Shown: positions 54,174 to 63,608, numbered from the stretch's first letter. The stretch: DNA of 64,000 bases from Spirochaetales bacterium (GCA_016342585.1 JAEINK010000021.1:1-64000); one strand, 5' to 3'. The notes: generated by a model not told the origin, from the letters alone. Made by a program: numbers and translations.

Positions 54174-55931
54174 ATGAAGGTAGATAAAGAGACATTTTTA
54201 AATGATATTTTTAACAGGATGTCGTTACAGCAGAAGATTGGTCAGTGTGTTGTTGTTGGTATGTCCGGAACAGTGATTACCAATGATCTAAGGGAGGCTA
54301 TTCTCCGTTATCAATGCGGTGGAGTTAGAACGAGCCCCTTCATGAATATTTTTCGCTATTTCAGCGATGATAAAGCAAAAAAGGCTCAAATGGGAGAGGG
54401 GTATGTTCCTTCCATGCAGAAAATTGCGCTTCAGGGTATGCCTCCCTATAAAACACCCGAGCAGTATGCTGAAGTGTTGAATGAGCTGAAGGATCTGGCC
54501 GCTTCACGGGAGCCTGCTATACCTCTCCATATAGTCGTAGATCAGGAAGGTGATACCAGTAAAGATTTCGCCCGGGGCGGGGTTGTACAATTCCCAAGCA
54601 ATATGGGGCTGGCATGTACTGATGATCCGGATTTAACCTATAGGGTTTCCCGTATGATTGCCAGAGAGATGAAAGCCAGCGGATTTGATATGATTCATTC
54701 CCCTGTTGTGGATGTAAACATTAATCCGGATAATCCGGAAATCGGTCGTCGGGCTTTTTCGGATAATCCTGAAAAAGTTGCCGCCCATGCGGTGGCTATG
54801 ATGAAAGGGTTTAAGGATGAAGGCGTTATTGCCGCGGCAAAACATTTTCCAGGCCGGGGGGATTCTGCTACGGATGCTCACCACGCCTGTCCGAAGCTGG
54901 ATGTCGATTTTGAGAGGCTCGATAGAGTTGAGCTCCATCCCTACAAGGAACTTATAACTGCCGGTATTGATTCCATTATGGCTGCCCACTGCCTTTACCC
55001 CGCATTGGATGAAGAGTTGATTTCCACAGTTTCACGGAAGATCATCCATGGTTTGCTTCGTGAAAAAATGGGATTTACGGGTCTTATTACCACTGACAGC
55101 ATTACCATGGGGGCCTTGATTGATAAATATGGTGTGGGGGAATCCTGTGCCCGGGCTTTGGCTGCCGGTGCTGATGTAATCCTTATGAAAGCAGAAAACC
55201 AGTGGCGGGGTGAGATGTTTTATACCATCGAAAGATGGGTTGAAGAGGGTAAAATTGATAAGAAAGAGCTGGATGATAAGGTAAAGCGTATCCTTTCTCT
55301 TAAATGGGATTATGGTTTATTTGAAAAAATGGGAAAAGTGGATGCCGCTAAAGCCTCGGAGTCGTTCACATCTGAAGAAGTCATTAAAACTGCAACCGAA
55401 GCCACCGAGAAGGCTGTCATGATATGTCGGGATAAGCTCAGTGCATTACCTTTAGACCGAACGAAGAGGGTGTTACTGATCAATCAGCAGAATTCTGTAA
55501 AAACACCTCTGGATGCCTGGGATCACCCCTCTCTTTTTCAGGAAATTATGGAAAGTAATTGGCCCCAGTTACAAACCTTTGAAACAAACTTCGGGTTTAA
55601 GGATGAAAAGGAAGATGAACTCGTTCTGAAAATTGCCAGGGAGGGAAATTTTGATCTGATTATATGTACCAACTTCTATGATCGATCTGCCAAACCACAC
55701 CGCTATCCAAAAGTATTGATCGATGAAGGCTTTCCCGTTCTCCTTTTAACAAATACACCCTACTGTATAGGTGGTCAGGGAGGTCTGATTCCTGAAGCTC
55801 CCTCTATTATATTGAATATGAATTTAACGCCGGAGGGGCTCCGGATGATGAGGCGGGTCCTTGATGGTGAGTGCCGGGGCAAAGCGCAATGGCCGATTTC
55901 AAATTATGATCCTTTAGGGCTAAAGAGGTAA
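54174..55931 (+). CDS. Glycoside hydrolase family 3 (NagZ-like)
   Basis: The protein has 585 residues. The GH3 barrel is marked by KHFPGRGDSATDAHHACPKL (NagZ-type KHFPGxGD...DxHH) and the nucleophile-region Asp in LITTDSITMGAL. It should remove beta-linked sugars from an oligosaccharide, possibly beta-N-acetylhexosamine. No signal peptide is seen, so it acts in the cytoplasm on imported material. GGAGAG precedes the ATG. It is followed directly by DUF2264 and HAD genes. Confidence 0.88.
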   Translation: MKVDKETFLNDIFNRMSLQQKIGQCVVVGMSGTVITNDLREAILRYQCGGVRTSPFMNIFRYFSDDKAKKAQMGEGYVPSMQKIALQGMPPYKTPEQYAEVLNELKDLAASREPAIPLHIVVDQEGDTSKDFARGGVVQFPSNMGLACTDDPDLTYRVSRMIAREMKASGFDMIHSPVVDVNINPDNPEIGRRAFSDNPEKVAAHAVAMMKGFKDEGVIAAAKHFPGRGDSATDAHHACPKLDVDFERLDRVELHPYKELITAGIDSIMAAHCLYPALDEELISTVSRKIIHGLLREKMGFTGLITTDSITMGALIDKYGVGESCARALAAGADVILMKAENQWRGEMFYTIERWVEEGKIDKKELDDKVKRILSLKWDYGLFEKMGKVDAAKASESFTSEEVIKTATEATEKAVMICRDKLSALPLDRTKRVLLINQQNSVKTPLDAWDHPSLFQEIMESNWPQLQTFETNFGFKDEKEDELVLKIAREGNFDLIICTNFYDRSAKPHRYPKVLIDEGFPVLLLTNTPYCIGGQGGLIPEAPSIILNMNLTPEGLRMMRRVLDGECRGKAQWPISNYDPLGLKR

Positions 55932-55934
55932 ATC

Positions 55935-57845
55935 GTGAAAAAGCTTAACCTGACAACCCCCTTTGATCATGAACTTGCCAGGTTTTCCGGCTGGAGTCGA
56001 AAGCACTGGGAAGAGTCCTTCTATAAAATGATGGTGGCAATTATGAAGAGTAGTTCGTCTTCCGGGGCGAGGCAGATCCTTCCGGGACCACGGAGTCATC
56101 ATGGCCGGGTAGCGGATGAAGTAGAAGGGTTTTCCAGATCTTTCATTATGGCTGGTCCCTGGCTTATTAACAGCGGGGATGGAAAGTTTCATCTGGAAGG
56201 GCAGGAGTATGATGTTGCCGCTTTCTATCGTCGGGGGATTCTTGCGGGTACCGATCCGGCTCACCCGGAATACTGGGGTGATCTGTATGATTATGCTCAG
56301 CATCTTGTCGAACTGGCTTCTGTCGCCTGGGCCCTCTACCAGGGGCGGGTTCATATCTGGGATAAATTTACCCGGGATGAGCAGGACCAGGTAGCGGCTT
56401 ACCTCTATCAATGTACCAAGGTGACTTATCATCAGAACAACTGGCTTCTTTTTAACGTGATCACAAATACGGTTTTAAAGAAGTTCGGTATGCCCTGTTC
56501 TCAGGAGCAGATAGACAAAAATCTTGATTTCTGTGACAGCATGTATATGGGAGGGGGATGGTACCGGGATGGTGATGTAAATCGGATTGACTATTACAAT
56601 GCCTGGGCGTTTCTCTATTATTATTTGATCTGGGTTATCCTGGATGGTGAGTCAAAGCCGGAGATTGCAGAAAAACATAAGGATAGAGCCAGGCTTTTTG
56701 TACGCGATTTCCGGTATTTTCTGGGATCTGATGGTGCCGTCCCCGCCTTTGGGCGCTCGATGATTTACCGGTTTGGTTATCTCTCTGTGGTTGCTTTAGG
56801 ACAGTATCTGGATATTCTTGATATCCCTCCTGGTGAAGTCCGTACTATGACCGGGCTTGGTGTAAAGTTTTATATGGATCAGGAGATCTTCACAAATTCC
56901 GGGCATCTGAGTATGGGGTATCTTCGTCCCTGCGCTGAAATTTTAGAAAACTACTCTTGCGGTGGATCTCCCTACTGGGCCGTTAAGGCCTATAACATTC
57001 TTATGATTCCTTCATCGGATGAGTTCTGGAGGTCTCGGGAAGAACCTTTACCTATTCATCAGGGGGACTTTCATAAAGGGATGGAGTATGCCGGACTTGT
57101 GTTGTCAGGTCATAAAGAGACTGGTCATGTCCAGCTTTTTAACCAGAAATCCCGGCATGATAATCCTGAATACAATGGCAAGTATACAAAATTCGCCTAT
57201 TCAACTGTTTTCAGCTATGAGGCACGAAAGGTCTGGGGGAATTTTAATTGTGATAATATCCTCCAGTTTTCAGAAGATAGGATTAATTTTTCCCAAAGAT
57301 GGAAAATGGAGCCTTTATTAATAAACGATCGGTTAAGCATTTCCCGTTATCCTCTCTACAAGGTCGATGAAGAGGGCGAAGTGGTTACTGCCATTGTTTT
57401 AAAGGACGACTTTTATCTGACTCTGCATAGAATTCGACCAACCAGAAATCTTTGTTTCACCGAAGGGGGGTATGCCCTGGGTTTTGATGATGGTCAGGCG
57501 GAGATTTTATCAGAAGATGGGTGTGAGTATGCGGCGAAAGATGGAAAAATAACCTTTCTGAAAAATCTGTATGGGTGGCAGGAGACCATACCTGCGGCTC
57601 CTTTTAATGATGATGTTCAGACCACCAATGTTCGTTATATGAAATCGGTTGTTCCGAAGCTCTATTATGATATGAATAAGCCTGCGGATGGTGATATATA
57701 TCTTGCGGCACTTTTCTGCGGTCGGGTTTCGAATGTCTCTCTGAAGGATTGCAGTGCTCTTGTCGGTACAATTGAAAGAAAAGGAACCTGCTTTTCCATA
57801 AAATTCTATGATGGTGAAACTGTCGATATCGAGCTGGAGCAGTAG
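55935..57845 (+). CDS. DUF2264 domain protein, probable glycan-degrading enzyme
   Basis: The protein has 636 residues. The N-terminal ~370 residues match DUF2264 with an alpha-barrel pattern (GFSRSFIMAGPWL, HIWDKFTRDEQDQVAAYLYQ, NNWLLFNVITNTVLKKFG, GGGWYRDGDVNRIDYYNAW). The rest is a beta-rich C-terminal part, as in other alpha/alpha-toroid polysaccharide lyases and unsaturated-sugar hydrolases. The start is GTG at 55935 with AAAGAGG upstream, 3 bp after the GH3 gene. Its role as a polysaccharide lyase or hydrolase is inferred from context. No signal peptide is seen. Confidence 0.8.
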   Translation: MKKLNLTTPFDHELARFSGWSRKHWEESFYKMMVAIMKSSSSSGARQILPGPRSHHGRVADEVEGFSRSFIMAGPWLINSGDGKFHLEGQEYDVAAFYRRGILAGTDPAHPEYWGDLYDYAQHLVELASVAWALYQGRVHIWDKFTRDEQDQVAAYLYQCTKVTYHQNNWLLFNVITNTVLKKFGMPCSQEQIDKNLDFCDSMYMGGGWYRDGDVNRIDYYNAWAFLYYYLIWVILDGESKPEIAEKHKDRARLFVRDFRYFLGSDGAVPAFGRSMIYRFGYLSVVALGQYLDILDIPPGEVRTMTGLGVKFYMDQEIFTNSGHLSMGYLRPCAEILENYSCGGSPYWAVKAYNILMIPSSDEFWRSREEPLPIHQGDFHKGMEYAGLVLSGHKETGHVQLFNQKSRHDNPEYNGKYTKFAYSTVFSYEARKVWGNFNCDNILQFSEDRINFSQRWKMEPLLINDRLSISRYPLYKVDEEGEVVTAIVLKDDFYLTLHRIRPTRNLCFTEGGYALGFDDGQAEILSEDGCEYAAKDGKITFLKNLYGWQETIPAAPFNDDVQTTNVRYMKSVVPKLYYDMNKPADGDIYLAALFCGRVSNVSLKDCSALVGTIERKGTCFSIKFYDGETVDIELEQ

Positions 57846-58727
57846 ATGAACATTAGAAGTGAAGATTTTGAAACTCAGCTTGTAGAATTTAAACCCCTTA
57901 AAGATTTTTTTGTCGGTGTTGATTCTGATGGCTGTGTTTTTGATACAATGGGCTTTAAACATCGGGAATGTTTTTGTCCGGCATTTATAAATGTCATGGG
58001 GCTTCAGTCTGTGAGCCTGATTGCCCGGGAGGTCTGGGAGAAGGTAAACCTTTACTCCAGGACACGAGGGGTAAACCGGTTTATTGCTTTGACAAAAGCC
58101 ATGGATGTATTGAGAGAGCATCCTGCTGTAATAAAAAAAGGGGTGGCGATTCCTGAGTTGGATGAAGTGAAAAAATGGATAAGCCGGGAACCAAAATTGG
58201 GAGCCGGGACCTTGCAGGAGGAGTTGACCCGTAACCCCCATCCCGATTTATTGTTAGCCATGAAGTGGTCTGAGGCTGTTAATGTCGCTGTACAGAACAT
58301 CTCCCGAACAGTGGCCCCTTTTAATAATGTACACAAGACAATGAGTCGTCTTTCGGGTGCTGCTGATACGATAGTCGTTTCTCAGACCCCCTATCGAAAT
58401 ATTGAACTTGAGTGGAGGGAACATGGAATTCTTCCCTATGTACGAATGATTGCGGGGCAGGAATCCGGGACGAAAGCTATGCATCTTCGTTTGGCTGCTT
58501 TAGGCAAGTATCCGGCAGAACATATCCTTATGATAGGGGATGCACCTGGAGACCTTCAGGCTGCTGAAGAGTGCGGTGTTCTATTTTATCCGATTATTCC
58601 CGGTAAAGAGGAAGATTCCTGGAAGGAACTCCTTGATGAAGGGATAGACCGGTTTTTCTCTGATCGTTTTCTCGGGGAATATGCAGAGAATAAGACAAGG
58701 GATTTTCTTGCTACTTTATCTCAATAG
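57846..58727 (+). CDS. HAD-superfamily hydrolase
   Basis: The protein has 293 residues. The nucleophile motif is VDSDGCVFDT near residue 28 (DxDG). The acidic motif III is GDAPGD, and Lys in TKAMHLRL is a likely motif II/III lysine. It has a large helical cap. It probably removes a phosphate from a sugar phosphate produced in this pathway. The start is directly after the DUF2264 stop, with GGAG inside its end. Confidence 0.85.
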   Translation: MNIRSEDFETQLVEFKPLKDFFVGVDSDGCVFDTMGFKHRECFCPAFINVMGLQSVSLIAREVWEKVNLYSRTRGVNRFIALTKAMDVLREHPAVIKKGVAIPELDEVKKWISREPKLGAGTLQEELTRNPHPDLLLAMKWSEAVNVAVQNISRTVAPFNNVHKTMSRLSGAADTIVVSQTPYRNIELEWREHGILPYVRMIAGQESGTKAMHLRLAALGKYPAEHILMIGDAPGDLQAAEECGVLFYPIIPGKEEDSWKELLDEGIDRFFSDRFLGEYAENKTRDFLATLSQ

Positions 58728-58881
58728 TTCCCGGTCCTGTCATCCAACAGCAAAATAGTGGTATTCTTTCTCTCTGGGTTTTGAAATTTTGCTCTGCCGG
58801 CTTTCTGAGTCGCTCAGTTTCGATTTTAGTTGCGTTGTCTTAAAATATACGATATCGTTATTTAAGAAATAAGTGTTTGAT

Positions 58882-58955
58882 GGGAGCGTAGCTCAGCTGG
58901 ATAGAGCGTTGCCCTCCGGAGGCAAAGGTCGTGGGTTCGACTCCCGCCGTTCTCA
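58882..58955 (+). tRNA. tRNA-Arg (anticodon CCG)
   Basis: This is a complete 74-nt cloverleaf. The acceptor GGGAGCG pairs with CGTTCTC. The D-arm is GCTC...GAGC. The anticodon arm is TTGCC CTCCGGA GGCAA with anticodon CCG (reads CGG). The T-arm is GTGGG TTCGACT CCCGC, and the discriminator base is A. The 3' CCA is not encoded. Confidence 0.95.
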
Positions 58956-59054
58956 CAATTTAGATACCCGAACGAAAGTGAGGGTATCTTTTTTTATCGT
59001 AATGTCTGATACAGCAAGGTCGTTAATACTGGGAGTCGAACCGGAATGAACGCC
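58939..59054 (+). repeat. Direct repeat copy 1: tRNA 3' end, terminator and tail
   Basis: The segment starts in the tRNA T-loop and runs through the terminator to GAACGCC. It is repeated at 59147-59263 with a 208-bp period. The first ~80 nt are nearly identical, with one extra T; the rest is similar. Confidence 0.85.
58962..58996 (+). terminator. tRNA-Arg terminator (copied at 59170)
   Basis: AGATACCC (58962-58969) pairs with GGGTATCT (58982-58989) and is followed by seven T. The same hairpin occurs in the second repeat (about 59170-59205). Confidence 0.85.
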
Positions 59055-59153
59055 GAGCTGTGGCGAGGATAAGTCGTCAGGGAAGGCGACGGCAGTGAAT
59101 GTAGACGGCTCGGAGGCCAGCGACAGGATGTCGACTGGCTGGAGAGGACTCCC
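59031..59153 (+). other. Structured element after tRNA-Arg, with an inverted copy of the tRNA T-arm
   Basis: GGGAGTCGAACC (59031-59042) is the reverse complement of the tRNA T-arm (58934-58945). An outer stem joins GGGAGTC (59031-59037) to GACTCCC (59147-59153). Inside are CCGAGC/GCTCGG (59053-59058 and 59108-59113) and the nested CCAG/CTGG with GACA/TGTC (59117-59137). It may be an RNA or a tRNA-linked mobile or recombination repeat. No coding frame is seen. Confidence 0.55.
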
Positions 59154-59263
59154 GCCGTTCTCACAATTTAGATACCCGAACGAAAGTGAGGGTATCTTTT
59201 TTTTATCGTAATGTCTGATACAGCAAGATAGCTGGTATTGTGAGTCGAACCGAAATGAACGCC
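59147..59263 (+). repeat. Direct repeat copy 2 of the tRNA-Arg 3' end and tail
   Basis: This copy begins GACTCCCGCCGTTCTCAC, exactly the tRNA 3' end, and includes the terminator. It then has GAGTCGAACC (59232-59241) again. It cannot be a tRNA by itself because the 5' part is missing. Confidence 0.85.
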
Positions 59264-59280
59264 GGGCAGTAGCTGGTGTG

Positions 59281-60807
59281 TTATCTGTTTCCAGCAGGCA
59301 GCCACTTCCCGTTTATAAGTTCAAGTCCGTATCTTTCTGTAAGAACCTTTTCGAGGCCGGTATTCAATGCCTTACCGAAGGTATATAGGCCTGCGCCGGT
59401 TTTTTTGCCCGGGTAATCGGGATGATCAAAGGCTATGCCGCTGGTCATGAGGTTCTCCATCAGCAGTTTTGATGCCAGAAACCTTTCTGTTTTCTCAACA
59501 CCAAATACCAGGAAATCATCCATCATTCCCATTACCTCCCAGGTTACCTGTTCGGTCTGGGCGTATTTCCCCGGATCTTTATCCTGTTCGACCACCCGAA
59601 GCGGGAGGTTTGAGATTATTCTGCCAAGATTTTCAGTCAGGTAGTCCAGGTTAAAGAGGCCCGTGGCACAGTTGAAAAGGATTGGTTTCCCCGACTCTTC
59701 CTGACCGGCAACCCAATCGGCCGGAACAGCGGCACCGATATCCACACAGTTGAGCCGGCCTTCCTCCTCCACCAGGATTCCCCCTTTCACGTCTACCGGA
59801 GTTCTAAAGGAGAAGTCGAAGGCTGCCGGTTTGCCCGAAAGGGCGAGTATGGCGATCCCTTCGGGATCCGGAGTGTTAGCCAGGTTATCCACATTACCAA
59901 GATATGCGAAGAGTTTTCCATCCGCTTTCAGCTTCCTGTAGATTTTTTCGAGAACGGCGAAATTCTGGCCATGCCCCCCCGGGAAGGGGAGAGGGGTCTC
60001 TTCCTTTCCCCATGCTGAAGTGAATATTTTCCGGGGTTCTCCTTCTGATGAGTGGGTCAGGGCGGCCAGGAGAGGCTGTATCCCCGTCTCCACCCTGGTG
60101 ATATCAATCCCTGTCTCGGTGATGAGGGGGGTCAGGAGGGGACTCTCTCTATAGCCATTGTAAGTTCTGCTTATCTGATCATTATTCAAGATGGATGTCA
60201 TCTGAAACATGGGGGACAGGGGTGCTGGACCATCACCATGAATATTTTTATGCTTTTGTATTGTCAGGAGGATGTTCCGCATCCGGAGTTCCAGAAATGA
60301 AGGGCCGGGGGTTCCATCAGGGTTGGAAAAGCCCGGTGTGATTCCCTTGGCTCTCCCTCGGCAGAGTTCTGCCATTTTTTCAAAAGGGCCTTCACAGAGT
60401 TTGAAGAGTTCGGGGCTGAAGGATTTGTTTTTCTTTAGATCTGCATATGATGAGGCAGAACCTCCGTTCAGGACACCATAAGCAACTTTCGGCAGTAGCA
60501 GGAAACCAATTTCAGATAGAATCTCCGATGAAAAGTGTATTCTGTTTTTTGTGATCCTTCCCCTGGAAAAGAGCTCTGTCGGCAACTCCAGGGTTTTGAA
60601 CTGATTTTCAACCTGAGCAACAAGACCACTCCATCCATTTGCATTTCTACGGTCCACGATTCTCTTCCCGTCTATTAAGGGAATAATTCTCTCCTTATTT
60701 TCCATTTTCACCGCAGCTTTGCCATCGTTTATATCAGAAAGGATTTTTTCTGTTAATTCAATGTTGATACCCGCTTCTGTCATCTTCTTCTTTAGTCCCA
60801 TATGCAT
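59281..60807 (-). CDS. UDPGP-family nucleotidyltransferase (UTP-sugar-1-P uridylyltransferase)
   Basis: The protein has 508 residues. It resembles eukaryotic-type UDP-sugar/UDP-GlcNAc pyrophosphorylases: VLNGGSASSYADLKKNKSF near the N-terminus (nucleotide-binding loop, with SASS where LGTS is usual), LGNVDNLANTPDPEG (metal/sugar site), and FNCATGLFNLDYL. It should join UTP and a sugar-1-phosphate. The start ATG at 60807 has AAGGAGA upstream. A longer start at 60915 is less likely. The altered loop makes the exact sugar uncertain. Confidence 0.75.
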   Translation of the reverse strand: MHMGLKKKMTEAGINIELTEKILSDINDGKAAVKMENKERIIPLIDGKRIVDRRNANGWSGLVAQVENQFKTLELPTELFSRGRITKNRIHFSSEILSEIGFLLLPKVAYGVLNGGSASSYADLKKNKSFSPELFKLCEGPFEKMAELCRGRAKGITPGFSNPDGTPGPSFLELRMRNILLTIQKHKNIHGDGPAPLSPMFQMTSILNNDQISRTYNGYRESPLLTPLITETGIDITRVETGIQPLLAALTHSSEGEPRKIFTSAWGKEETPLPFPGGHGQNFAVLEKIYRKLKADGKLFAYLGNVDNLANTPDPEGIAILALSGKPAAFDFSFRTPVDVKGGILVEEEGRLNCVDIGAAVPADWVAGQEESGKPILFNCATGLFNLDYLTENLGRIISNLPLRVVEQDKDPGKYAQTEQVTWEVMGMMDDFLVFGVEKTERFLASKLLMENLMTSGIAFDHPDYPGKKTGAGLYTFGKALNTGLEKVLTERYGLELINGKWLPAGNR

Positions 60808-60978
60808 TCCCTTTATCTCCTTCATAATAACAGTTAATTTTTCCTTTATCAGGCTTTTTCTTTCGTAAATTTTGTAAAAGATTTCAGGGAAGAAGTCCAA
60901 AATATTCTGTTGCAATGGACATATGATAATTTTAGAGGTATGTTATTGAGACGTTTAAATATAAATCAGGAGTAAATC

Positions 60979-62037
60979 ATGTTTAATAATAAGATAAAGA
61001 CAATTTTCGCCATTCTTCTTCTTTTGGCGGGGGTTTTTTCCGTTTATGCCGGAGGGAAGAAGGAAACCCCTGCCGAAGAACCCGCTGTTGAAGAGTCTGC
61101 TGCTGCTGAAGCAGGGACGAAAGCCGAAGGAACGGCCATAAATATAAATGCCGAGGATGGTGCGGAAGCCCTGGTAAATGGTTTCTATATTATGTCTGAA
61201 GAGATCGACAGACAGCTCAATCAGGTGATGCAGGGGTATATTGCACAGGGGTATGAGATTCCCGAAGAGAAGGTTGTGGAAATGAGAGGTCAGCTTGTCG
61301 ATAGCCTGATCGAACAGCGACTCCTTTTTCAGGATGCCGTAGCTAAGGGGTATGAGACAACGGATGCAGAGGTTGAGGAAGAATTGACAGGAATTAAATC
61401 TCAGTTTCCTTCGGAAGAGGATTTTGTTGCTGCACTCGAGGCTCAGGGGATGACTTCCGAAGCACTTAAGACGGACATCAGTCTGTTTATTACTGTTAGA
61501 AATTTCCTTGAGGAAGAGTTCTATGGTAAGATTACCGCCAGTGATGAGGATGCCCAGAACTATTATGATGCAAATCCTACAGCTTTCCTTCAGCCTGAGC
61601 AGGTGAGAGCCAGACATATACTTCTTCTCCTTGAAGCGGGAGCAGATGAGGCCCGGAAGGCTGAGGTTTATGCACGAATTGAAGTCATTCTTGAGAAAGC
61701 AAAGGCTGGTGAGGATTTCGCCGAACTGGCTAAAGAGTATTCTGAAGGCCCCAGTAATGTACAGGGTGGAGACCTCGGGTTTTTCGGTCGGGGCGCCATG
61801 GTTCCTCCCTTCGATATGGCTGTATTTGCTCTTGAACCTGGTGAGATTTCCGACATAGTTGAGACTCAGTTTGGTTACCACATAATCAAGCTTGAGGAGA
61901 AGCAGGAAGGTTCCATGTCTGTTTTCGAGGATGTTGCCGAGCAGATCAAGGCTTATCTTGCAGAAGATCTTATCCGGGCCGCTCTCGAAGAGCACGTCGC
62001 CGGACTTCGTGAATCTGCAGAGATTGTAAAGCTTTAA
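60979..62037 (+). CDS. Exported parvulin-type peptidyl-prolyl isomerase (SurA/PrsA-like)
   Basis: The protein has 352 residues. A signal peptide ends in FSVYAGG and is followed by a low-complexity Glu/Ala linker. A helical SurA-N-like region follows, then a rotamase domain (RARHILLLLEAGADEA, LGFFGRGAMVPPFDMAVFAL, FGYHIIKLEEKQEG). It should help fold secreted or outer-membrane proteins. CAGGAG precedes the ATG. It ends 4 bp before apbE. Confidence 0.9.
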   Translation: MFNNKIKTIFAILLLLAGVFSVYAGGKKETPAEEPAVEESAAAEAGTKAEGTAININAEDGAEALVNGFYIMSEEIDRQLNQVMQGYIAQGYEIPEEKVVEMRGQLVDSLIEQRLLFQDAVAKGYETTDAEVEEELTGIKSQFPSEEDFVAALEAQGMTSEALKTDISLFITVRNFLEEEFYGKITASDEDAQNYYDANPTAFLQPEQVRARHILLLLEAGADEARKAEVYARIEVILEKAKAGEDFAELAKEYSEGPSNVQGGDLGFFGRGAMVPPFDMAVFALEPGEISDIVETQFGYHIIKLEEKQEGSMSVFEDVAEQIKAYLAEDLIRAALEEHVAGLRESAEIVKL

Positions 62038-62041
62038 TATT

Positions 62042-63103
62042 TTGAAAAAACGGGTCCTCATACCAGCATTAATATTTTTAATTGCTCTTGTTGTTTTTCC
62101 CCTGGCGATAGTTCTCTCTTTGCCGGGGGAAGATCCCGAATCATCGAATGTATATTCCGAGAAGAGCGGTTTTCTTCTGGGAACGGTGATAAGGCTCAAG
62201 ATCTACGGTTCCGAGGACCCTGAACTTTTTAACGATATCTTCAAGCAGATTTCCGAATATGAATCACTTTTGAGTGTAAATATCGAGGATAGTCAGGTTG
62301 CGGCTGTGAACAGAGCAGCCGGCCTTGAGTCTGTTAATGTGGATTCCCGCGTCATGGATGTCGTTCTTCAGGGGCTTGAATATTCAAAACTCTCGGAAGG
62401 GCGTTTTGATATAACCATCGGGCCTCTGGTTGACCTGTGGCACATAGGTCATGAGGATGCCCGAATCCCCGAAGAGGCGGAGATTGAATCTGTTCTCCCA
62501 TTAATTGATTATACATCCGTCCTCGTTGATCCGGGGAGTGAAATGATCTCTCTACCTGAACCCGGAATGTCCATGGATCTTGGCGGGATAGCCAAGGGGT
62601 ATATTGCCGACCGGATTAGCGAGATGCTGATAAAAGCCGGCCGTGAAAGCGCTTTGATCAATCTTGGTGGAAATGTTCTGGTAGTCGGTTCAAAACCGGA
62701 TGGTACTCCTTTTCGAATTGGTGTCCAGAATCCCGATTCGGATCGGGGTGAATACCTTGGCATCGTCTCTGTGGAGAGTAAGTCTGTCGTCTCTTCCGGG
62801 GCTTATGAGAGATTCCTCGAAGTTGACGGAAAAACCTATCATCACATCCTTGATCCCTTTACCGGCTATCCAGTTGAGACGGATATTGATCAGGTCACGA
62901 TTATATCGGAAAGATCCGTTGATGGTGATGGTCTTTCAACGACGGTTTTTACCCTTGGGCGTGATAAGGGGATGGCTCTCATCGAATCCATTGAGGGTGT
63001 TGATGCTATTTTAATTACAGCGGATAAAAAGGTTTTCTTATCCGAAGGTCTCTCAGACAGCTTCAGCTTGACCGACTCACGTTTCACGGTGACACCTCTA
63101 TAA
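62042..63103 (+). CDS. apbE: FAD:protein FMN transferase ApbE
   Basis: The protein has 353 residues, with an N-terminal membrane anchor or signal (LIPALIFLIALVVFPLAIVL). ApbE motifs are FDITIGPLVDLW, MDLGGIAKGYIADRI, LINLGGNVLVVG and HHILDPFTGYPV. It attaches FMN to Thr residues of exported flavoproteins such as RnfG/NqrC. The TTG start is 4 bases after the parvulin stop and relies on coupling. Its target is not in the window. Confidence 0.93.
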   Translation: MKKRVLIPALIFLIALVVFPLAIVLSLPGEDPESSNVYSEKSGFLLGTVIRLKIYGSEDPELFNDIFKQISEYESLLSVNIEDSQVAAVNRAAGLESVNVDSRVMDVVLQGLEYSKLSEGRFDITIGPLVDLWHIGHEDARIPEEAEIESVLPLIDYTSVLVDPGSEMISLPEPGMSMDLGGIAKGYIADRISEMLIKAGRESALINLGGNVLVVGSKPDGTPFRIGVQNPDSDRGEYLGIVSVESKSVVSSGAYERFLEVDGKTYHHILDPFTGYPVETDIDQVTIISERSVDGDGLSTTVFTLGRDKGMALIESIEGVDAILITADKKVFLSEGLSDSFSLTDSRFTVTPL

Positions 63104-63144
63104 CAGGTTGTTCACCCAATATCATAATACTTCTCATTCAACCA

Positions 63145-63171
63145 TTGTTTTTTATTGATTTTTTGTATAAA
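63145..63171 (+). promoter_or_regulatory. Possible promoter for the small charged protein
   Basis: TTGTTT (63145-63150) and TATAAA (63166-63171) are 15 bp apart in an AT-rich stretch upstream of 63254. The leader would be about 75 nt. Confidence 0.35.
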
Positions 63172-63253
63172 ATACCATGATTTTCGTAGTCACCTTCAAA
63201 GACTTTTGAGTTTTTTTAAGATGATTCCTATCAGTTTATTCCAGGAGTAGCCT

Positions 63254-63571
63254 ATGAAACAGACAGATATCTTAAGAAGGGAAAGGGAACTGAAAAGGGC
63301 CCAGAAAAAGGCTGAGCGTCTTGATAAAGATGGTTGTGCCGAATGTCCCACAGTGGGAGAGTACATCAACCAGCTTCATGCCCTCTTCTTTCATGATGTA
63401 AACAAAATTTATAATATTCAGCAGGAAGATAAAATTCTTGAGTTGATGGAAGACATTAAGGATGATCATCCCGAAAAACAGTGGGATAATATCATCAGAA
63501 AAGCGGTTAAGAAAACCGGTGTCAAGGATAAAGAGGATGCCGTAAAGCAGCTTAAGGAGCTTATGGAGTAA
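63254..63571 (+). CDS. Small charged helical protein of unknown function
   Basis: The protein has 105 residues, is very rich in Lys/Glu/Asp, and contains a Cys pair in DGCAECPTVGEY. It has no signal or membrane segment. An AGGAG site precedes the ATG. The gene stands alone between apbE and a strong terminator. No family is recognised. Confidence 0.75.
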   Translation: MKQTDILRRERELKRAQKKAERLDKDGCAECPTVGEYINQLHALFFHDVNKIYNIQQEDKILELMEDIKDDHPEKQWDNIIRKAVKKTGVKDKEDAVKQLKELME

Positions 63572-63608
63572 TCCTCTCATCCCATATTTTCATCAATGTT
63601 TTTATAAG

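Noticed and set aside
59147-59263. A second tRNA gene
   Set aside because: Only the 3' part of the tRNA is repeated. No acceptor 5' half, D-arm or anticodon arm is present.
60955-62199. A 414-codon open frame on the minus strand opposite the parvulin gene
   Set aside because: It covers a clearly real gene with signal peptide and rotamase motifs. The antisense protein has no family features and is rich in Leu/Ser/Arg, as expected of a shadow frame.
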